64,000 bases of DNA. Source: Marsupella aquatica (lineage: Eukaryota; Marchantiophyta). Location: contig OZ316899.1 in the NCBI GenBank assembly GCA_973895155.1, forward strand, positions 11,532,001 through 11,596,000, read 5' to 3'. The notes under the pieces were generated by a model. The model was not told where the DNA came from. It saw only the letters and a list, made by a program, of their open reading frames with translations, and did no database searches. The position numbers and the translations under genes are program-made. Positions 10,074-23,000 of the stretch are shown piece after piece (positions within the stretch are counted from its first letter, which is position 1; every line of letters starts with the position of its first letter).

Positions 10074-12048
10074 CTAGGCATCACATAGCTCCCCACTTAA
10101 TTGTGAAGCGTCCTCGCGAACCACTTCATCTTCGTCCATATAGTATTTCTTGAGGCGGTCATAATGGATGCGAACTGGATATACCTCTCCCGTAATGTTG
10201 GCCAATTGTACGGAGCCATTGGGGAACATCATGGTTACTCTAAAGGGTCCTAACCAGCGAGTGTAAAGCTTTCCTGGAAACCTACTATACCTACTGTCAT
10301 AAAGTAGCACAAGATCACCGGTGTGAATACTAACTACTTTCAACTTTTTATCATACTGCTGCTTCATGATATTCTGTCTATATTCTACTCTCTCGGCTGA
10401 AATCATTCTCGCCTCCTCTAAAGCTTCTAACCTATATTCTCGCTCCTTTAGGCTCTCCTCCGCTGAGGCTCTTTCCTCAATTGTAACTTGAAATGTCGGT
10501 ATCTCAAGTTGCATGGGTACCAGGGCTTCTTGTCCAAAGGTTAAGAAGAAGGGTGTATGACCGGTAGTGGATTTATAGGCAAGATTGTAAGCAAAAACAG
10601 CAGCAAACAATTTACCATCCCAATCGAGTTTGTTCTGAGCTACTGTCTTGTTCAATATCTTTCCTATAATTCCGTTTGCTCGTTCTGTCAACCCATTTGC
10701 CTTTGGATGGTAGGGAGTAGTAGGCCTATGTTTAACTAAATACTGCTCATTTAAACGACTAATTATATCATTCAAAAAATGGGTTCCTCTATCACTAACT
10801 AATTCTAGGGGTGCTCCATACCTGGTGAAGATCTGCTCATACATGAATCTAGCCGTAGTAATTGCATCATCCTTCGTTGTTGGTCTGGCCTCTACCCATT
10901 TAGTTGCATAATCCGTAGCCAGGATTATGTACTTGTTCCGTCGAGGGTGGGTCAGTGGTTTTAGAGGTCCAATGTAATCAATACCCCACTTCTTGAATGG
11001 TGCCAGAGGTAGAATAGGGTGCAGTGGATGTCTGGTGGACGCCCTTGGTCCTCCCGCTCGTTGACAAGGATCGCATTGTTTGATAAGTTGATAGACATCC
11101 TTGTGCAAGGTGGGCCACCAGTAACCGGCATTTAATATCTTCTTAGACGTGGTTACTGGGGCAAAATGTCCTCCGGCTTCCTCTCCATGCATGGCCCGTA
11201 GGACTCGTTTTACCTCTCCCTTTTCCAAACACCTTTGAATCGTGCCGTTGATTCCATGCTTGTGCAGTATGCCTTTAATGCACTGATACTGTCTGACCTT
11301 CCGCACAAAGACTGCGGCTTGCTCTCGGCTTAATCCTGGCTGTAATCTGGAAGTGCTGAGAAATTGTAAAATCTCAGGGTACCATGTATCAGCTATTTCC
11401 ACAACGAATAGCTCCTCGTCGGGGAATCGATCATCGATGCAATCCGTGGCAGGTTTACCTGTGATCCTTGAAAAGAAGTCGGCATTGGCGTGTAACTTTC
11501 CCGGCTTGATCCTCAGCTCATAGTCAAACTCCTGTAATAGCAAAATCCATCTTGCTACTCTGCCTGTAAGGTCCGGCTTATTGACTAGGTACTTCAAACT
11601 TTCATGATCGGTATGAAAGATTACCTTGTACCCTAGTAAATAATGCCTAAACTTTTTACAAGAATAAATGACTCCTAATGCTTCTCTCTCTGTGGTGGAG
11701 TAGTTCCGTTCGGCATCGGCAAGCTGACGGCTTGCGAAGTATATGGGATGGTCCCTTCCTTTCTCATCCAACCGACTTAGTACTGAGCCGATACAGAAGC
11801 CCGAGACATCTACAAAAACATGAAAATCTTTGTTCCAGTCCGGTGCTATCATGACTGGGGCCTCTACTAACATCTGCTTCAATTCTACCACCGCTGTGAC
11901 TCGTTCGGGTGTGGGTTCGAAGTCTGCTCCTGTCTTGAGCATGTTGGTTAATGGTAAAGCTAGCTTGGCAAAATCCTTGATGAACCGGCGATAGTAACCA
12001 ATGCATCCCAAGAAGGATCTTACATCCTTTATGTTCTTAGGTTGCATG
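10074..12048 (-). CDS. E1 pol, C-terminal half: RNase H and integrase
   Basis: A 657-residue open frame, the part of pol downstream of the CACTA-1 insertion. It starts with the RT thumb/connection segment (VRSFLGCIGYYRRFIKDF). RNase H follows (FHVFVDVSGFCIG, TEREALGVIYS, HTDHESL). The integrase has an HHCC zinc finger (EEAGGHF ... CDPCQRAG) and a DDE core with GIDYIGPL, SDRGTHF and LTERANG. The C-terminus has KLYTRWLGPFRV, then a short acidic tail. No stop interrupts it. The stop codon (10074-10076) lies inside the 3' LTR, so pol and LTR overlap by 12 bases. The apparent start ATG is only the CACTA target site; the true frame begins in gag. Confidence 0.93.
10086..10098 (-). other. E1 polypurine tract
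   Basis: AAGTGGGGAGCTA on the minus strand, directly before the TGTGATG start of LTR A. It lies within the last codons of pol. E2 has AAGCAGGGAGCTA at the same place. Confidence 0.8.
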
Positions 12049-12080
12049 CACTAGTAGAAACCGGGGGTATTTAGACCCCA
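12049..12080 (+). repeat. CACTA-1 left terminal inverted repeat
   Basis: Starts CACTAGTAGAAACCGGGG and continues to ATTTAGACC. It matches the reverse complement of 24841-24872 with a few mismatches over about 30 bases. Confidence 0.93.
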
Positions 12081-12084
12081 TTAA

Positions 12085-12430
12085 ACGACTATTCAATACC
12101 GTATAGGACTTGGAAACGACTGGGAAGGACTCTAGTCCTTTATAGGACTGCGAGTCGTATGTTTTGTTACTATAATCAACTGAGTCCTTTATAGAACTGG
12201 TTTATAAGTCGTTTAATAGACTGGATTTTCAGTCTATTTTAGTCTTTGTGTGGGTAGCTTTGGTGAGTCTTTTTCAGTCTTTTATGGGCTGCGATGGTGA
12301 GTCGTTGGGAACAACTCAAAAGGTTATGGAGGGTAGTCTTTAAATATACTTTGTGGGTTTATAAAATGACTAAAGTAGACACTTTGTGGGGGTTTATAAA
12401 ACGACTAAAGTAGACACTTTGTGGGGTATG
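12085..12430. repeat. CACTA-1 left subterminal repeats
   Basis: Short motifs of the type AGTCYTTTATAG and AACGACT/AGTCGTT recur many times in both orientations. There is also a tandem repeat of about 33-35 bp (ACTTTGTGGG ... AAAGTAGAC) at 12348-12380 and 12381-12415, with a partial third copy. In CACTA elements such subterminal arrays bind the TnpA-type protein and are needed for excision. Confidence 0.7.
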
Positions 12431-12480
12431 TACAAGTCTTTCATGTCAACTGGAAATGAGTGATGAAGACCCCACTATAC

Positions 12481-12752
12481 TACTTGGAATGAACTCACTC
12501 TTGTGCACAAATAACACATTTCATTCATGTTTTATTGTGTACTTGGAATGAACTCACTCTATAAGGTCACCATTCACCATGTTAACATTAGAACCTCACA
12601 CAAATTTTCAGAAAGCCATCTTCTATACCATGTACACTAATATGAATTCACAGATTCAAACATCATAGACTACAAAGAAGGTCACAAAGCATTCGTCTAT
12701 ACCATACACACTAATACTGAATTGATACAAAACAGATTCAAGTATCATAGAC
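12481..12752. repeat. Diverged direct repeats in CACTA-1, 3' of its genes
   Basis: ACTTGGAATGAACTCACTCT occurs at 12482-12501 and 12541-12560. A looser repeat (TCTATACCAT.. CACTAATA .. CAGATTCAA..ATCATAGAC) occurs at about 12622-12671 and 12693-12752. I see no coding potential. The stretch 12430-12950 otherwise holds only 3' flank of the TnpA-like gene. Confidence 0.6.
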
Positions 12753-12948
12753 AATCACCATAGAGCCATAGTTTGACATCAATCACTTGTTTCATACATA
12801 CAGAATTCAGAAATATCAATGTCACACACAACGGCTCCTTCATCCTCTTTACCAAATGGAAAAATTGGTACAGATATTTCTTGGATTTTTCCAAGGCAAT
12901 GTCAAAATGTAACACAATTCACATGATTCTATCTACACTTGTATTCAG

Positions 12949-15900
12949 TCACTGCAGACTAACACACTCTGATGGCCAGAGCACAAGAGATCCTACTGCA
13001 TCTGCAATTATTTCTTGAGGTGGATCATCGTCTCTATTCGGAAATGGCAAATTACAATCAGATACAATCACTGTAGTCAACAACACTACTACATGGTCAT
13101 CCGGGACCACTTTGCCATGGAATTTAGCATGATCCGGTCGCAAAATGCCTGTACCCACACATACCTACGAGTCATTCTCCCATGATAGAAGATTATGGAC
13201 TGGCTCTGCTGTGGCTATCACCTCCACCTTACCCTGGCTGTTTTTCTTGGCTTTCCTGGGTGGCTTATACATGACATTATTCATACCTTGGTTGCGAGTC
13301 ATGACTTTGGCACGAGTGTTTTGTGCTGGTGATCGAGAATTGGCTACACTCTTCTTCAAAGAATCTGCATCCATATTTGACACTTCCGATTGTGTAGCAG
13401 GATTTCCCTGCGACATCATCTCAGTATCTGCTAACATTGTACTTGCTTCAATTGAAGCATCTACAATCTTACTTGCATCCAATGTTGCTCCCAAGTTTCG
13501 ACGTCGCTTCACCCTGCTCCCACTTGGTTGAGAGTCTGTCAACTCTGCATCAACTACAATTCAATGCATTGTCCAACATAAGTGAATCACTCATCACATG
13601 TGCGCCATGTACATGTCACCATCCACAAAGTTGTCACTATCTCCTTACCATTATGAACAGCCTTCTTCCCCTTCTTTGCCATTGCCATATCCTCCATGTC
13701 TGCTTCTGCTGATCAATAAACAGACCACAAGATTCAGGTTCAATCTATTAACCACTGAATTGTTTCTCAACAATGGTAGGAGAGGAATTTAAAGCATCAG
13801 CTTACCTGATACCTCCTTGGCTATGGTCACTGAGGCACTGGGCACATCTTTTTCATTGCTCTTTGAATCACCTGATACATCAATCATGATGTCACTTCAA
13901 TTCCCAGTTTATCCAACCAATTCTTACAGAAAAGATTACCTCCAACCGGCTTAAGCTTCACAAAACTCCATGCACTTTTCAAATGTAATGTACTGGATCA
14001 TAGCAGGTTACCTGTCTCAGCAACCTTTTTGCCATTCTGCTTACCGATTACAGGGTCCAGGTTCTCTGCCTCCACTCTTCCTGCATTCAAACCATTCACT
14101 CAATTCATGAAAACTTACTTCTAACATTTGAACATAGGACACAATGAACAATGGGCCTCTCTTGTTTCAAAATCCTCATTGCATACCTGTGTCAGATTTG
14201 CCAATTCCCTTTTTTGTTAACAAGGGCACACTTTGTACAATGTTGCCCTCATTGTTTGGTTGGGAACCACCCAATTTTTCAATCACAAGCTTGAAATTAG
14301 ATTCCACTGATGCAAGAAGGTTCGCTACAGATGCCTCCACAATATCCAAACGATCAGCCAATTTACTTTCCACTCGAGGGAGTCCACACTCTAATGACTT
14401 CAACCGTTCAGACATCTTTGTGAGAGTTGTAACAGTTCCCTGTCATAACACAGTTTACATATCTCAGATAATTGTCCCCAAGAACTGGTTGCTTACTTCC
14501 TACTACAATTCTTTCTGATGCTCAAGGCCAAATAGTCACAGAACATATAGAATTACAACATAATCACCTGTTTGGAAGTCACACTTGTCACCTCACTCCT
14601 TTGTTTCATGAACTCCTCTCTCACTTCTTGTGCTGATGGTTCTTCACCTGTCAATTTCTTCTGCAGTCCACATCAACATACATATGAATGAAACCAAGTG
14701 TTGATTGTCAATGAAAATGTAATAATGGTAGCAAGATGATAAGTTTGAGGCTTACTATCAGGCATGTCACTGCCTTACCAATTGTTCTTTCACTGGAGCA
14801 TAACTTCCTCTCCCAGCCTGTGAAAGGTGTTTCACTTTGCCTCGAGCATTTGACATCAGTTCACTCTTGCTCTGTCCAGCCTCCGACATGAACCCTTTGA
14901 TTAACCGTGTCCATTGATCCAGTTCCAATGATGGGGGTGGTGGCATTCTCCTGTTAGAACCATTGTCTATCCACATCCTTTTCAACCTATGCCTCTCTTG
15001 TTTCAAAATCCTCATTGCATAATCTGATATGCAATCTTCAACTGGGCCCTTACCATCATTACCAACATAGTCCCACCGTTCAAGAATGTCCTTGCAGATA
15101 GCAGCCCAATCAGCTTTGTTCTGACTCCTAAACTCTGTAATGCTCAAATCTAACCAACGCAATACTTCTCCTCTTAGGTCAGAATGCCAACGGTTCTTAC
15201 CATCACATGTGGGAGTTATCCAACCTTCGGAATTCACTTCTACTTTACCAAATTTGTTACTGTCTCCTGCCTTGGTACTCCCTGAAGCGCTACTAGGTGT
15301 CCCTCCACGGCCTGGTGTCCCCCCACGGCCTGGGGTCCCTCCACGGCCTGATCTCCCCCCACGGCCTGGATTGCATTGTCCAAACCTCCCTGGAGTCCCT
15401 GCACATTTACAGGATCCATTTACAGTCACTTACATTAGGTAAGTATGAATCATAAATCCTGCTGCCAAATATACACTGGACTTCAGAGCAATTCTGCAAT
15501 GACCAAGTTACCTCTCCCTTGGCGCATAGATGGTTCTGGACCACCTGTCCTATTGCTTTGTCTTGATGAATTAGGGCCGTTTCTCCCGCCTGTGAATGAT
15601 TGCCGCCTATCTGAACGTGGATGGCCTTTGTTGTTTTCGTGATTGTCCCAATCAGAGTCTGCATACCAACAGGTACATGCCACACTCATGGACCTGTAAG
15701 ATAAACTCTTTGCCCTAGCTACACATCAGATAAGTCCATATTGAGCTAAATCTCTACTACCATCACAAAATCACTAGCACAAGGCACTTACTTGTCCAAT
15801 CATCCTCCTCACCTGTCCATTGCCCTCTGTACCCGTCTCTACCACGCTCTGGGTGTTCATATTCATCCCATCCATCTTCTGCTCCATCATAGTCATCATC

Positions 15901-16134
15901 ATAATTATCAGGCGTCCCTTGCCAATAACTCTGGCTCCTTCTAGGGTATGGATTATGTGATTTCTCTCTAGCTGCCCACCTACCTGGGACTTGATGAGGG
16001 CCCTGTGCATCCTGCACAGGTGCATTTTTCTGTGAGCCCCCTGCATCTGGGTCTCCATCCATATCCAATCTTTCCTCTTCACCCCACTCTCCAAGCCCCA
16101 TGTCTGTCTCCATGTCATCACCCTCTTCCCCCAT
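12949..16134 (-). CDS. CACTA-1 second gene, TnpA-like (multi-exon)
   Basis: A run of minus-strand exon-like frames downstream of TNP2. First comes an acidic N-terminal part (15763-16134, starting MGEEGDDMETDMGLGEW). An RG/N-rich part lies at 15483-15689. The main frame at 14767-15429 has four tandem PGRGG repeats (DNA repeats near 15300-15370) and a conserved domain with NRWHSDLRGEVLRWLD and MRILKQERHRLKRMW, of the plant Transposase_24 (Ptta/En/Spm) kind. Possible C-terminal exons lie at 14176-14415, 13165-13542 and 12949-13158 (ends GSLVL). The same domain series is in CACTA-2 at 42633-45584. Such proteins bind subterminal repeats. Exact splice sites were not resolved, so the span is approximate. 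Confidence 0.7.
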
Positions 16135-16311
16135 AGCTTCTGCACAGCACCCACAACCAAACAGGGAGAATCAGCACACTAAATTCAAAGTATCAATCAA
16201 TTTCATGCATATCCAACTATCCTAAACATCATTCCAGGCAGCAATTCCCGTTCTGTGACTCTGTGCAGGTAGTCATCCTCAACCTCATACTTGCCAATCG
16301 CCAGCTGTTGC

Positions 16312-19300
16312 CTATTGCAAATCATCAACCTCATCATATTCCATTTGCCCAGGTTCATCATATGTCTCTCTCAATGTTAAGGGGATGTAGTCAGTCCCTG
16401 CCCGAGTTGGAAGTACAGTCTCATGACTAGGATGCTCGAATGCAGCATGGTCATCCAAACTGAACTCTACTTTACTTCCATCCATCCGCCTGTTCCGTGC
16501 TTGGCTATGGCATACCACCCTCCAGCCATGTGACTCCTCCACATCTGCAAAGAAAGCCTGTTCAACTTGGCTAGGGAAAACAAAAGGCTCAGACCATTCT
16601 GGTACTCTGGACCTAAAATTGGCCAACAAGAACCCATCATGATCACGCTTCATGGTGGCCCTTGGTCTCTGCCACTCTGATTTCACCCATGATCCCTTCA
16701 TCAATATCACTGGGACACTTGTGTTACCATAATTCAACACCCAAATGTCGGTCAACTCCCCCACGTAACCCATCTTCATCCACCCCCTCTGTTCTTCAGA
16801 GGTTCTCTGCTCAAACACAGAAATCAAACCACAATCATATGATACACAATGGTCACCCTGCTCATCCCTCACTCGATAATGATTTCCATAAGCTCTCATC
16901 CGTTTGTAGGTCAGAATAGACAATCGTGGTGGCACAGATAGAAGATACAAATCCTTCTCCATATCTGGGTGATGTCTACTATGCTCTCGAATTGTCACCC
17001 GAATCCACTGCTCGAACTGTGGGAAGGGATCCTGCTGCCCAGAGTGTGCAGCTTTTTGCATATCATATTCCCTGCAATATGAGGTACAGGCATAGTTAGG
17101 TCTAAACAACACATGACAACCTAAGATCACCCTTGGAACAGACAAGAAGCATCACAACAAAGGCAAGTCAATTCAATCACTCACCTCCACCATGGTTGCA
17201 TAGGCTCTGTGTTTGCCAGCACATATGAATGAGCCTTGTCTCGAATCGCAACAGGCAGCTGAACAGCACGTCCCACACCTTCAACAACCTCGCCACTCAC
17301 TCCATCATCTTCACCAGATTTCCAAACTCTTGTCATAGCTTCACGAGACCCAGCCATGTACTCTGTTAGGAATCCCAACGTCTCATCCTTAATGTACCCC
17401 AATGCCATGGAAGCCTCTGGCCTGTAGTATGTTCTCACATGACCTTTCAACAACTTCATGTATCGCTCCATAGGGTACATCCATCTGGTACTGACTGGCC
17501 CATACTGCCCTAGCTCTTCTACCACATGGATTAGGAGATGAGTCATAACATCAAAGAAAGCAGGGGGGAAGTATATCTCCAAGTCACAGAGGACATAAGC
17601 AGCATCCTACTTCAACTGCTCCAATCCTTGGGGATCCCACACTTTCACACATATACGGCGAAATACATTGCACAGTCGAAGAATGACATTACGGACTGGT
17701 TTCTGCATGAGACCTCTGAGGCATAGGGGCAGAATGTGCTGCATCAACACATGGTAGTCATGTGTTTTCATACTGCCAAGTTTATTCTTTGTAATATGCT
17801 TCTTGAAGGCACCAGCATAGCCAGAGGGCACTTTCAGACAGCTCAATCTATACAAGAATGTCTTCCATTCATCCTGTGTGCACACATAGGGAGCTTGGAA
17901 CTTGAGAAGTACATTGGGATTGCTTGCATGGGGCTTCAACCAAAGGTGAGGGCGAATCCCCTTCTGTTGCATATCAGCTCGAACTGCTCCTGTATCTTTC
18001 TCACCCGACAAGAACTTCAGCAAGCTCTCACAAATATTTTTCTCAATGTGCATGACGTCCACATTGTGTTTGCTGGGCTCGAATTCCTGCACTCCACAAA
18101 GCAAAGAATTCAACAACAGAAACACTAATTAACCACATAGGAGGATTGTAACCAACATCAATCCACCATTGCTCCAATCTAAAATTGCAATCATACAGGG
18201 GCTGGAGGCTAAGTACATTACCCTCCAGTACTCCAACTCCAAGTCCATCAAGGTCTGTCTTTTCACACCGTGTTTCACCACTGGATCCTCAGGTTCTCGA
18301 TCAGTGGCACTTCTCTTGTCCCAATCAGCCTTCCTGGCTGCCCACCTCAGGACTTGCTCTCTGGTGACCCTCTGTGGTGGGCCACGAAGCTCTGTTTTGT
18401 TGTTGAAGTGTGCAATTTGAGACCGTGTGTGCCTGTAAGGATGATCAACAGGCAGATACCTTCTATGCCCCTGAAATTTCATACTGTGCAGGGCATGCGA
18501 CCACTCACTTGTCACATTTTTCCCACATGGTGTGCACCCCACATAGCCCTTTGTCACTCGTCCAGATATGATGCCATGGCCTGGGTAATCTGCTATATCC
18601 AGCAAACAAATTGCATGCAGTCTAAAGGGGCTGGGTCGAAGAAGCCCCTTCAGAACATCATGGGTTAACACCCCTTCTATCCACAAAGTCTTCCACTCTT
18701 CCACTGCTGGAGCCAACATGATATCTATGAATTGCTCGGTCACAGAAGCTGGTCCAGGGATTAACAGCACCATCATGACAAAAAACCTCTTTGTAGTCAT
18801 CCATGGGGGAAGGTTGTAATTTAGCAGCGTAACCGGCCAACATGAATAACGGTTGTTTTTGTCTCCAAATGGGTTTACTCCATCCAGTGATAGACCAAAT
18901 CGAAAGTTCCGCTTCTCTGCAGCAAACTGTGGCCACCTCTCATCAACAAATTTCCAATGGTTGGAATCTCCAATGTGACGCTGCAGGCCATCACTGCTCT
19001 TGTTATCAGGAGTCCATGTCATCAGCTTGGAAATGGCAGGGCATCTAAACAGACGTTGTAGTCTAGGAATGAGAGGAAAATGACGAAGAACCTTGGCAGG
19101 GTGTGTACATTTCCCTACATTCTTGTACCTGTGCTTACCACAATGAGGGCATGTCAATTTATCTGCATGCTCTTTGCGAAAGAGAACACACCCATCAGGG
19201 CATGCGTCAATAGACACATAGTTCAGCCCAAGGTTAGACATCAATTTCCTAGCCTCGTACATATTTTTTGGAATTGAATTACCATCTGGTAACACATTTC

Positions 19301-20024
19301 GGCGCAGGAAGGTCAACAACTCTGTCACAAATATATTGGGAACATTGTGATTGCCACAGATGTTCAACAACAACACGACAAAACCCAGCTTGGAGCAGTT
19401 CGACCCCTCGTAGATAGGAATGCAAGCTTCTTTGATGTGTTTTGGGCCCCCAAACACCCACTCCCTCTCTGCTGCACCTTCCCCAATGTCAAAGTCAGGT
19501 TCAGCTTGGCCGTCGCCAATGTGTGGCTGCGGTTCATTGTCCTCTTCTGATTCCACTGTGTCGTAAAAAGCATCAAGGTCTTCAAAAATCTCTTGAACCA
19601 TTCTTGGGACATCCATCCCACCGTCCTCAGTGACTGCCTCTGCATCTCCATCTTGGTCATCCACGTTCTCATGTTGGACCCCAGGACCATCCTCTGCACA
19701 GTCTATGTCCTGCTCTACGTAGTCTCTACGCCTAGCTGTATTAGAATCCACAAAGTCAGCTCTCCACTCTTCATCAGAGGAGTCTTCTTCTGCTGGTACA
19801 TTCCAAACCCTCCACCGAGGGTGCCTTTCATGCCGCAGCAGGTGAAGGTGCACAGTGTTCAAACTCAATGACTTGAATCCTTGGCACTGTGTGCATGGGC
19901 ATCTCATCCTCCTACTCCTACCTTGGGCGGCCCGGGCTTGTTCACGCATCCACAATTTAGAATCATGATGCCTAATCCTAAATGGGTTGTGAAGAGGCAA
20001 CCTTGGAGCCATCACTATACACAC
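16312..20024 (-). pseudogene. CACTA-1 TNP2 transposase gene (three exons, one in-frame stop)
   Basis: Exon 1 is 18222-20024, intron 18087-18221; exon 2 is 17185-18086, intron 17072-17184; exon 3 is 16312-17071. Both introns are GT-AG, and the frames join correctly (LEYWR-EFEPSKHN and QPWWR-EYDMQK), giving 1154 codons. Exon 1 has the N-terminal transposase-associated region (WMREQARA, RCPCTQCQGF, HLLRH) and the TNP2 core (YVSIDACPDGCVLFRK, CPHCGKHRY, LSLDGVNPFGD, DIADYPGHG). Exon 2 is DUF4218-like (HNVDVMHIEKNICESLL, IYFPPAFFDVMTHL). Exon 3 is DUF4216-like (EWSEPFVFPSQVEQAFF). A TAG at 17607-17609 (codon 761, after GLEQLK) is the only break seen. The protein would cut and join CACTA ends; readthrough or a mutant allele is possible. 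Confidence 0.88.
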
Positions 20025-23000
20025 GCACTCAGCACCCTGTCATTTTATTATGCAAGTGAAAAATACACTTCCTGTTAAGGATTTCACCCCCGACTGTACT
20101 TGCCAAAATACGTAACGTTCCAAAAAAACAAAAAAACAAAAAATATAGGTGCCTGAGTCATGTACCTATTCTCAAGTGAATGAGACAAAATTCCTAAATG
20201 TTTGAGGGTGTCAACTCCTCCGCTGTCCTCACATGTACTGCCTCTGCACGTACATCCATGACCATATCAGAGTCCAATCATGTATAGTCATAGACACAGG
20301 TGCCAGGTGCGAGACCGGTGTGAGATGTCCTCATCTTACTACCACATCAAATACGGATACCAATCTTGTTGTCGATGCCACTCAGCCCTGAGGTACTCAG
20401 GCATGTACATTAAGTCATCAAGGTCTAAACCCTGCTCATGCCATGGTGGTCTTCGATCCGTGCCTACAAGCAGTGGCAGCAGTGCCCTCCATGGTGCACA
20501 TGTTGCTACCAAGTCCCTCCACTGGGTACTAATTAGTCTATATTTGCAGATATCTTGTGCGCCAGACACCACAAGAACCCTGACTTACATGCAATCGATA
20601 CAATCTGCTTCTGTTGGCTGTCCTACAGCTCATGGCAGTGCCGTTGGGATAGGGTAAGTGAATATTGCCATAGCTGAAGCACATTGAGCTTGCAGCAAGA
20701 AGTGAAGGAGCATGGCCAAAAGCAGAAAAGACAGACAGGTTTTACAAGAAGAAACTAACAACCGCCAATCTGCTCAAATCCGCTGCATAGATCAAACCCT
20801 CCAAACTACACAGCCCTCCTTTGAAAACAATCCAATGTGCTTTGGCTGGTGGATGACAAGGACTGGGAGAAGAGGAAACGTCTGCACAATCAATCCAAAT
20901 GACGGGACACAGAGACCAGGCACAGAGAGGATTTGTGCTTAGACAAAAACCACAAATTGTAGCATGGGCGCCATAGCATTCTAGACAAAGCACAAAACAT
21001 AGAATCTATGAATCTATGACTCATGGACTAACAAAATGATTGGGTAGCATGGCAAAAGGAAAGACAAATTTCAAAATGACAACATGGCCCGTTTCCGCCA
21101 TTCATTTGACGTTGCTAGGTGTCCGTAAGATGACTGACCCACAGACAATCCCGACAACCTCATCTGACAGACTGCTTTTCTAGTGTGAAGAAATACATGA
21201 TTACAAGCAACACCATGCCTCATCCAAGCAGGGAATTGAAAACATAACCATGTCATTCCTGTATTGGACAGTGTCCTCTGCCATTGCACTGCATAGTTGT
21301 TATTCCATGTTGGTTGTCAACAGTTTGTTGGCTTGCCACAGCCTAGATAGAACAATAAAATACTGTATATGAATACAACAAGAAAAATCTGCATACAGCG
21401 ATGGCCTGGTCACTTGAGGAAAAAACAAAACTAAGAAGGCAGGCACACGGGCAACCGAGAAAAAAAGCTAGTGGCGCCTCGCGGAGAATCCAGAATGGTA
21501 ATGCCCTTGCCCAGAAGCTTGGGAAACAAAAGAGAAAAAAACAAAAACGAGCTACCGACCACCGTCTTGACCAGGCCCGACATCCAAGGTATGGCTGGAG
21601 GCTGTGGTCCCCCCTTAGTAAAGAAAAGGATGCAAGTCAGAGCACGGGGCACAAGGCATGTTTGGATCCAGGGAGGAGCAAAACAGTAATGTCAAGCAAG
21701 AAGTGTGGAGAGACCAAATTCAGTAAACAAAAATAGGGGAGAACAAACATACATCAGCAGCAGCAGGAAACGAGAAAGTTGATTTGGGAGGGATTGTAGG
21801 GAGAGAGCTTTCGGTGGGCTCGGCTATGCGTGAAATATCGGGAGATAGATGTGCGAGAGAGTGAAGAGGGTGGCAAGCGGAAGACAGGTTGGGACTGGTC
21901 CCTTGGTGCCGGGGGGTAATATATGGGGTTTCAATGAACAATGGGCCAGTTTGAGGAGGATTAAGTAGCACACACCCCACGTTCTTGGGTGGTGGTTGGG
22001 TGGGGTTTTGTTTGATTGAAGAAGAAATCACCATTATCTTCTGGAAGAAAGAAAATCGCAGGAAACAGTGGACGGGAGAACAAGGCATGTAATAGAGTAC
22101 TCGCGGTTACTCTAACGGTGCACGAACACTCACCTCTGTCTTCCGCTTTGTCAATGTGGCCGATAAATCCCAGAGCGCTGCCAAGCTTGGTCGTTGCTCG
22201 ATGGTTGAAAGTGCGCAGCTCAGGTCCCTAGCTGAATGTTCAACTCAATGTGGGATGCGGCATCTCCTCTTGGTTGACAACGCGCAATAGCGCTTGATGG
22301 TTGACAGTGCGCAGCTCAGCTTCGAGTTCCAACGTTACGATGCACAACGTTACGAACACACAACAATGGGAGTAGGCGGCGACAGGAATATCAGCTCTGA
22401 AGTGCAACCTTCACAGCTCACGCACATTCCAAGACTGTAAAAAAAGTCCGGTTCATGTTGTTACCGATTCTCACACCACATAAAGTCCACAATCCATAAA
22501 ACACCCGTAGGGCGCCCGTAGAATAGATGCAACCCGCATGCAGCTTCACCAGCTGCAAATGGTAAGCAACAATAGAGGTAGTGGCAAGCAGAGAAAATAG
22601 AGAAGGCCAAGCATAGGCGACTTCAACTCTAACCTCCTTGCTTGACCCAGGCCTGAATGTCAGTCCACAGTGACCTCCAATCTGTTCGATCCCTTCCGCA
22701 AGCAGCCGAGCGGCAGACGACAATGTAGGGATCAAGAACCAAGTGCCAGGCGGACATTGCACAAAATGAGGAACGGGGGCATAGACAAAATCTACCGAAA
22801 TGTACCGAAATCTACTCCCTGGGGTCCAGCCCACGGATGGACATCATGCAAGGTGGTCAAAAATGGTAAGTGCAATCATTGGAGAGTTGTAGTCGCGATT
22901 ACTAACGGTGCATCCACAAAATGCGTCGTCAAGTTGTCGGTGCGGCCGCAACAATTTTGACAGTCTCAGGATCACAGGTCCACAAACAAGTTGCAAATGA

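Larger units (their letters stand above)
6846..10085 (-). repeat. E1 3' LTR (LTR A, 3240 bp)
   Basis: On the minus strand it runs from TGTGATGCCTAGACAGG (10085) to GGGACGCACCACA (6846). It is nearly identical over its length to LTR B in the same orientation. It contains an uninterrupted 883-codon ORF starting 116 bp after the LTR start, and about 470 bp of non-coding DNA after it. Compared with solo LTR C it lacks roughly 1.45 kb covering the C-terminal coiled-coil part of the ORF and its 3' flank; the junction is near 7345, at GAGCTGAATAGAG. Confidence 0.93.

Noticed and set aside
21401-21736. 111-codon basic frame in the CACTA-1 5' region
   Set aside because: It has no domain, odd composition and no counterpart seen in CACTA-2; best treated as chance.
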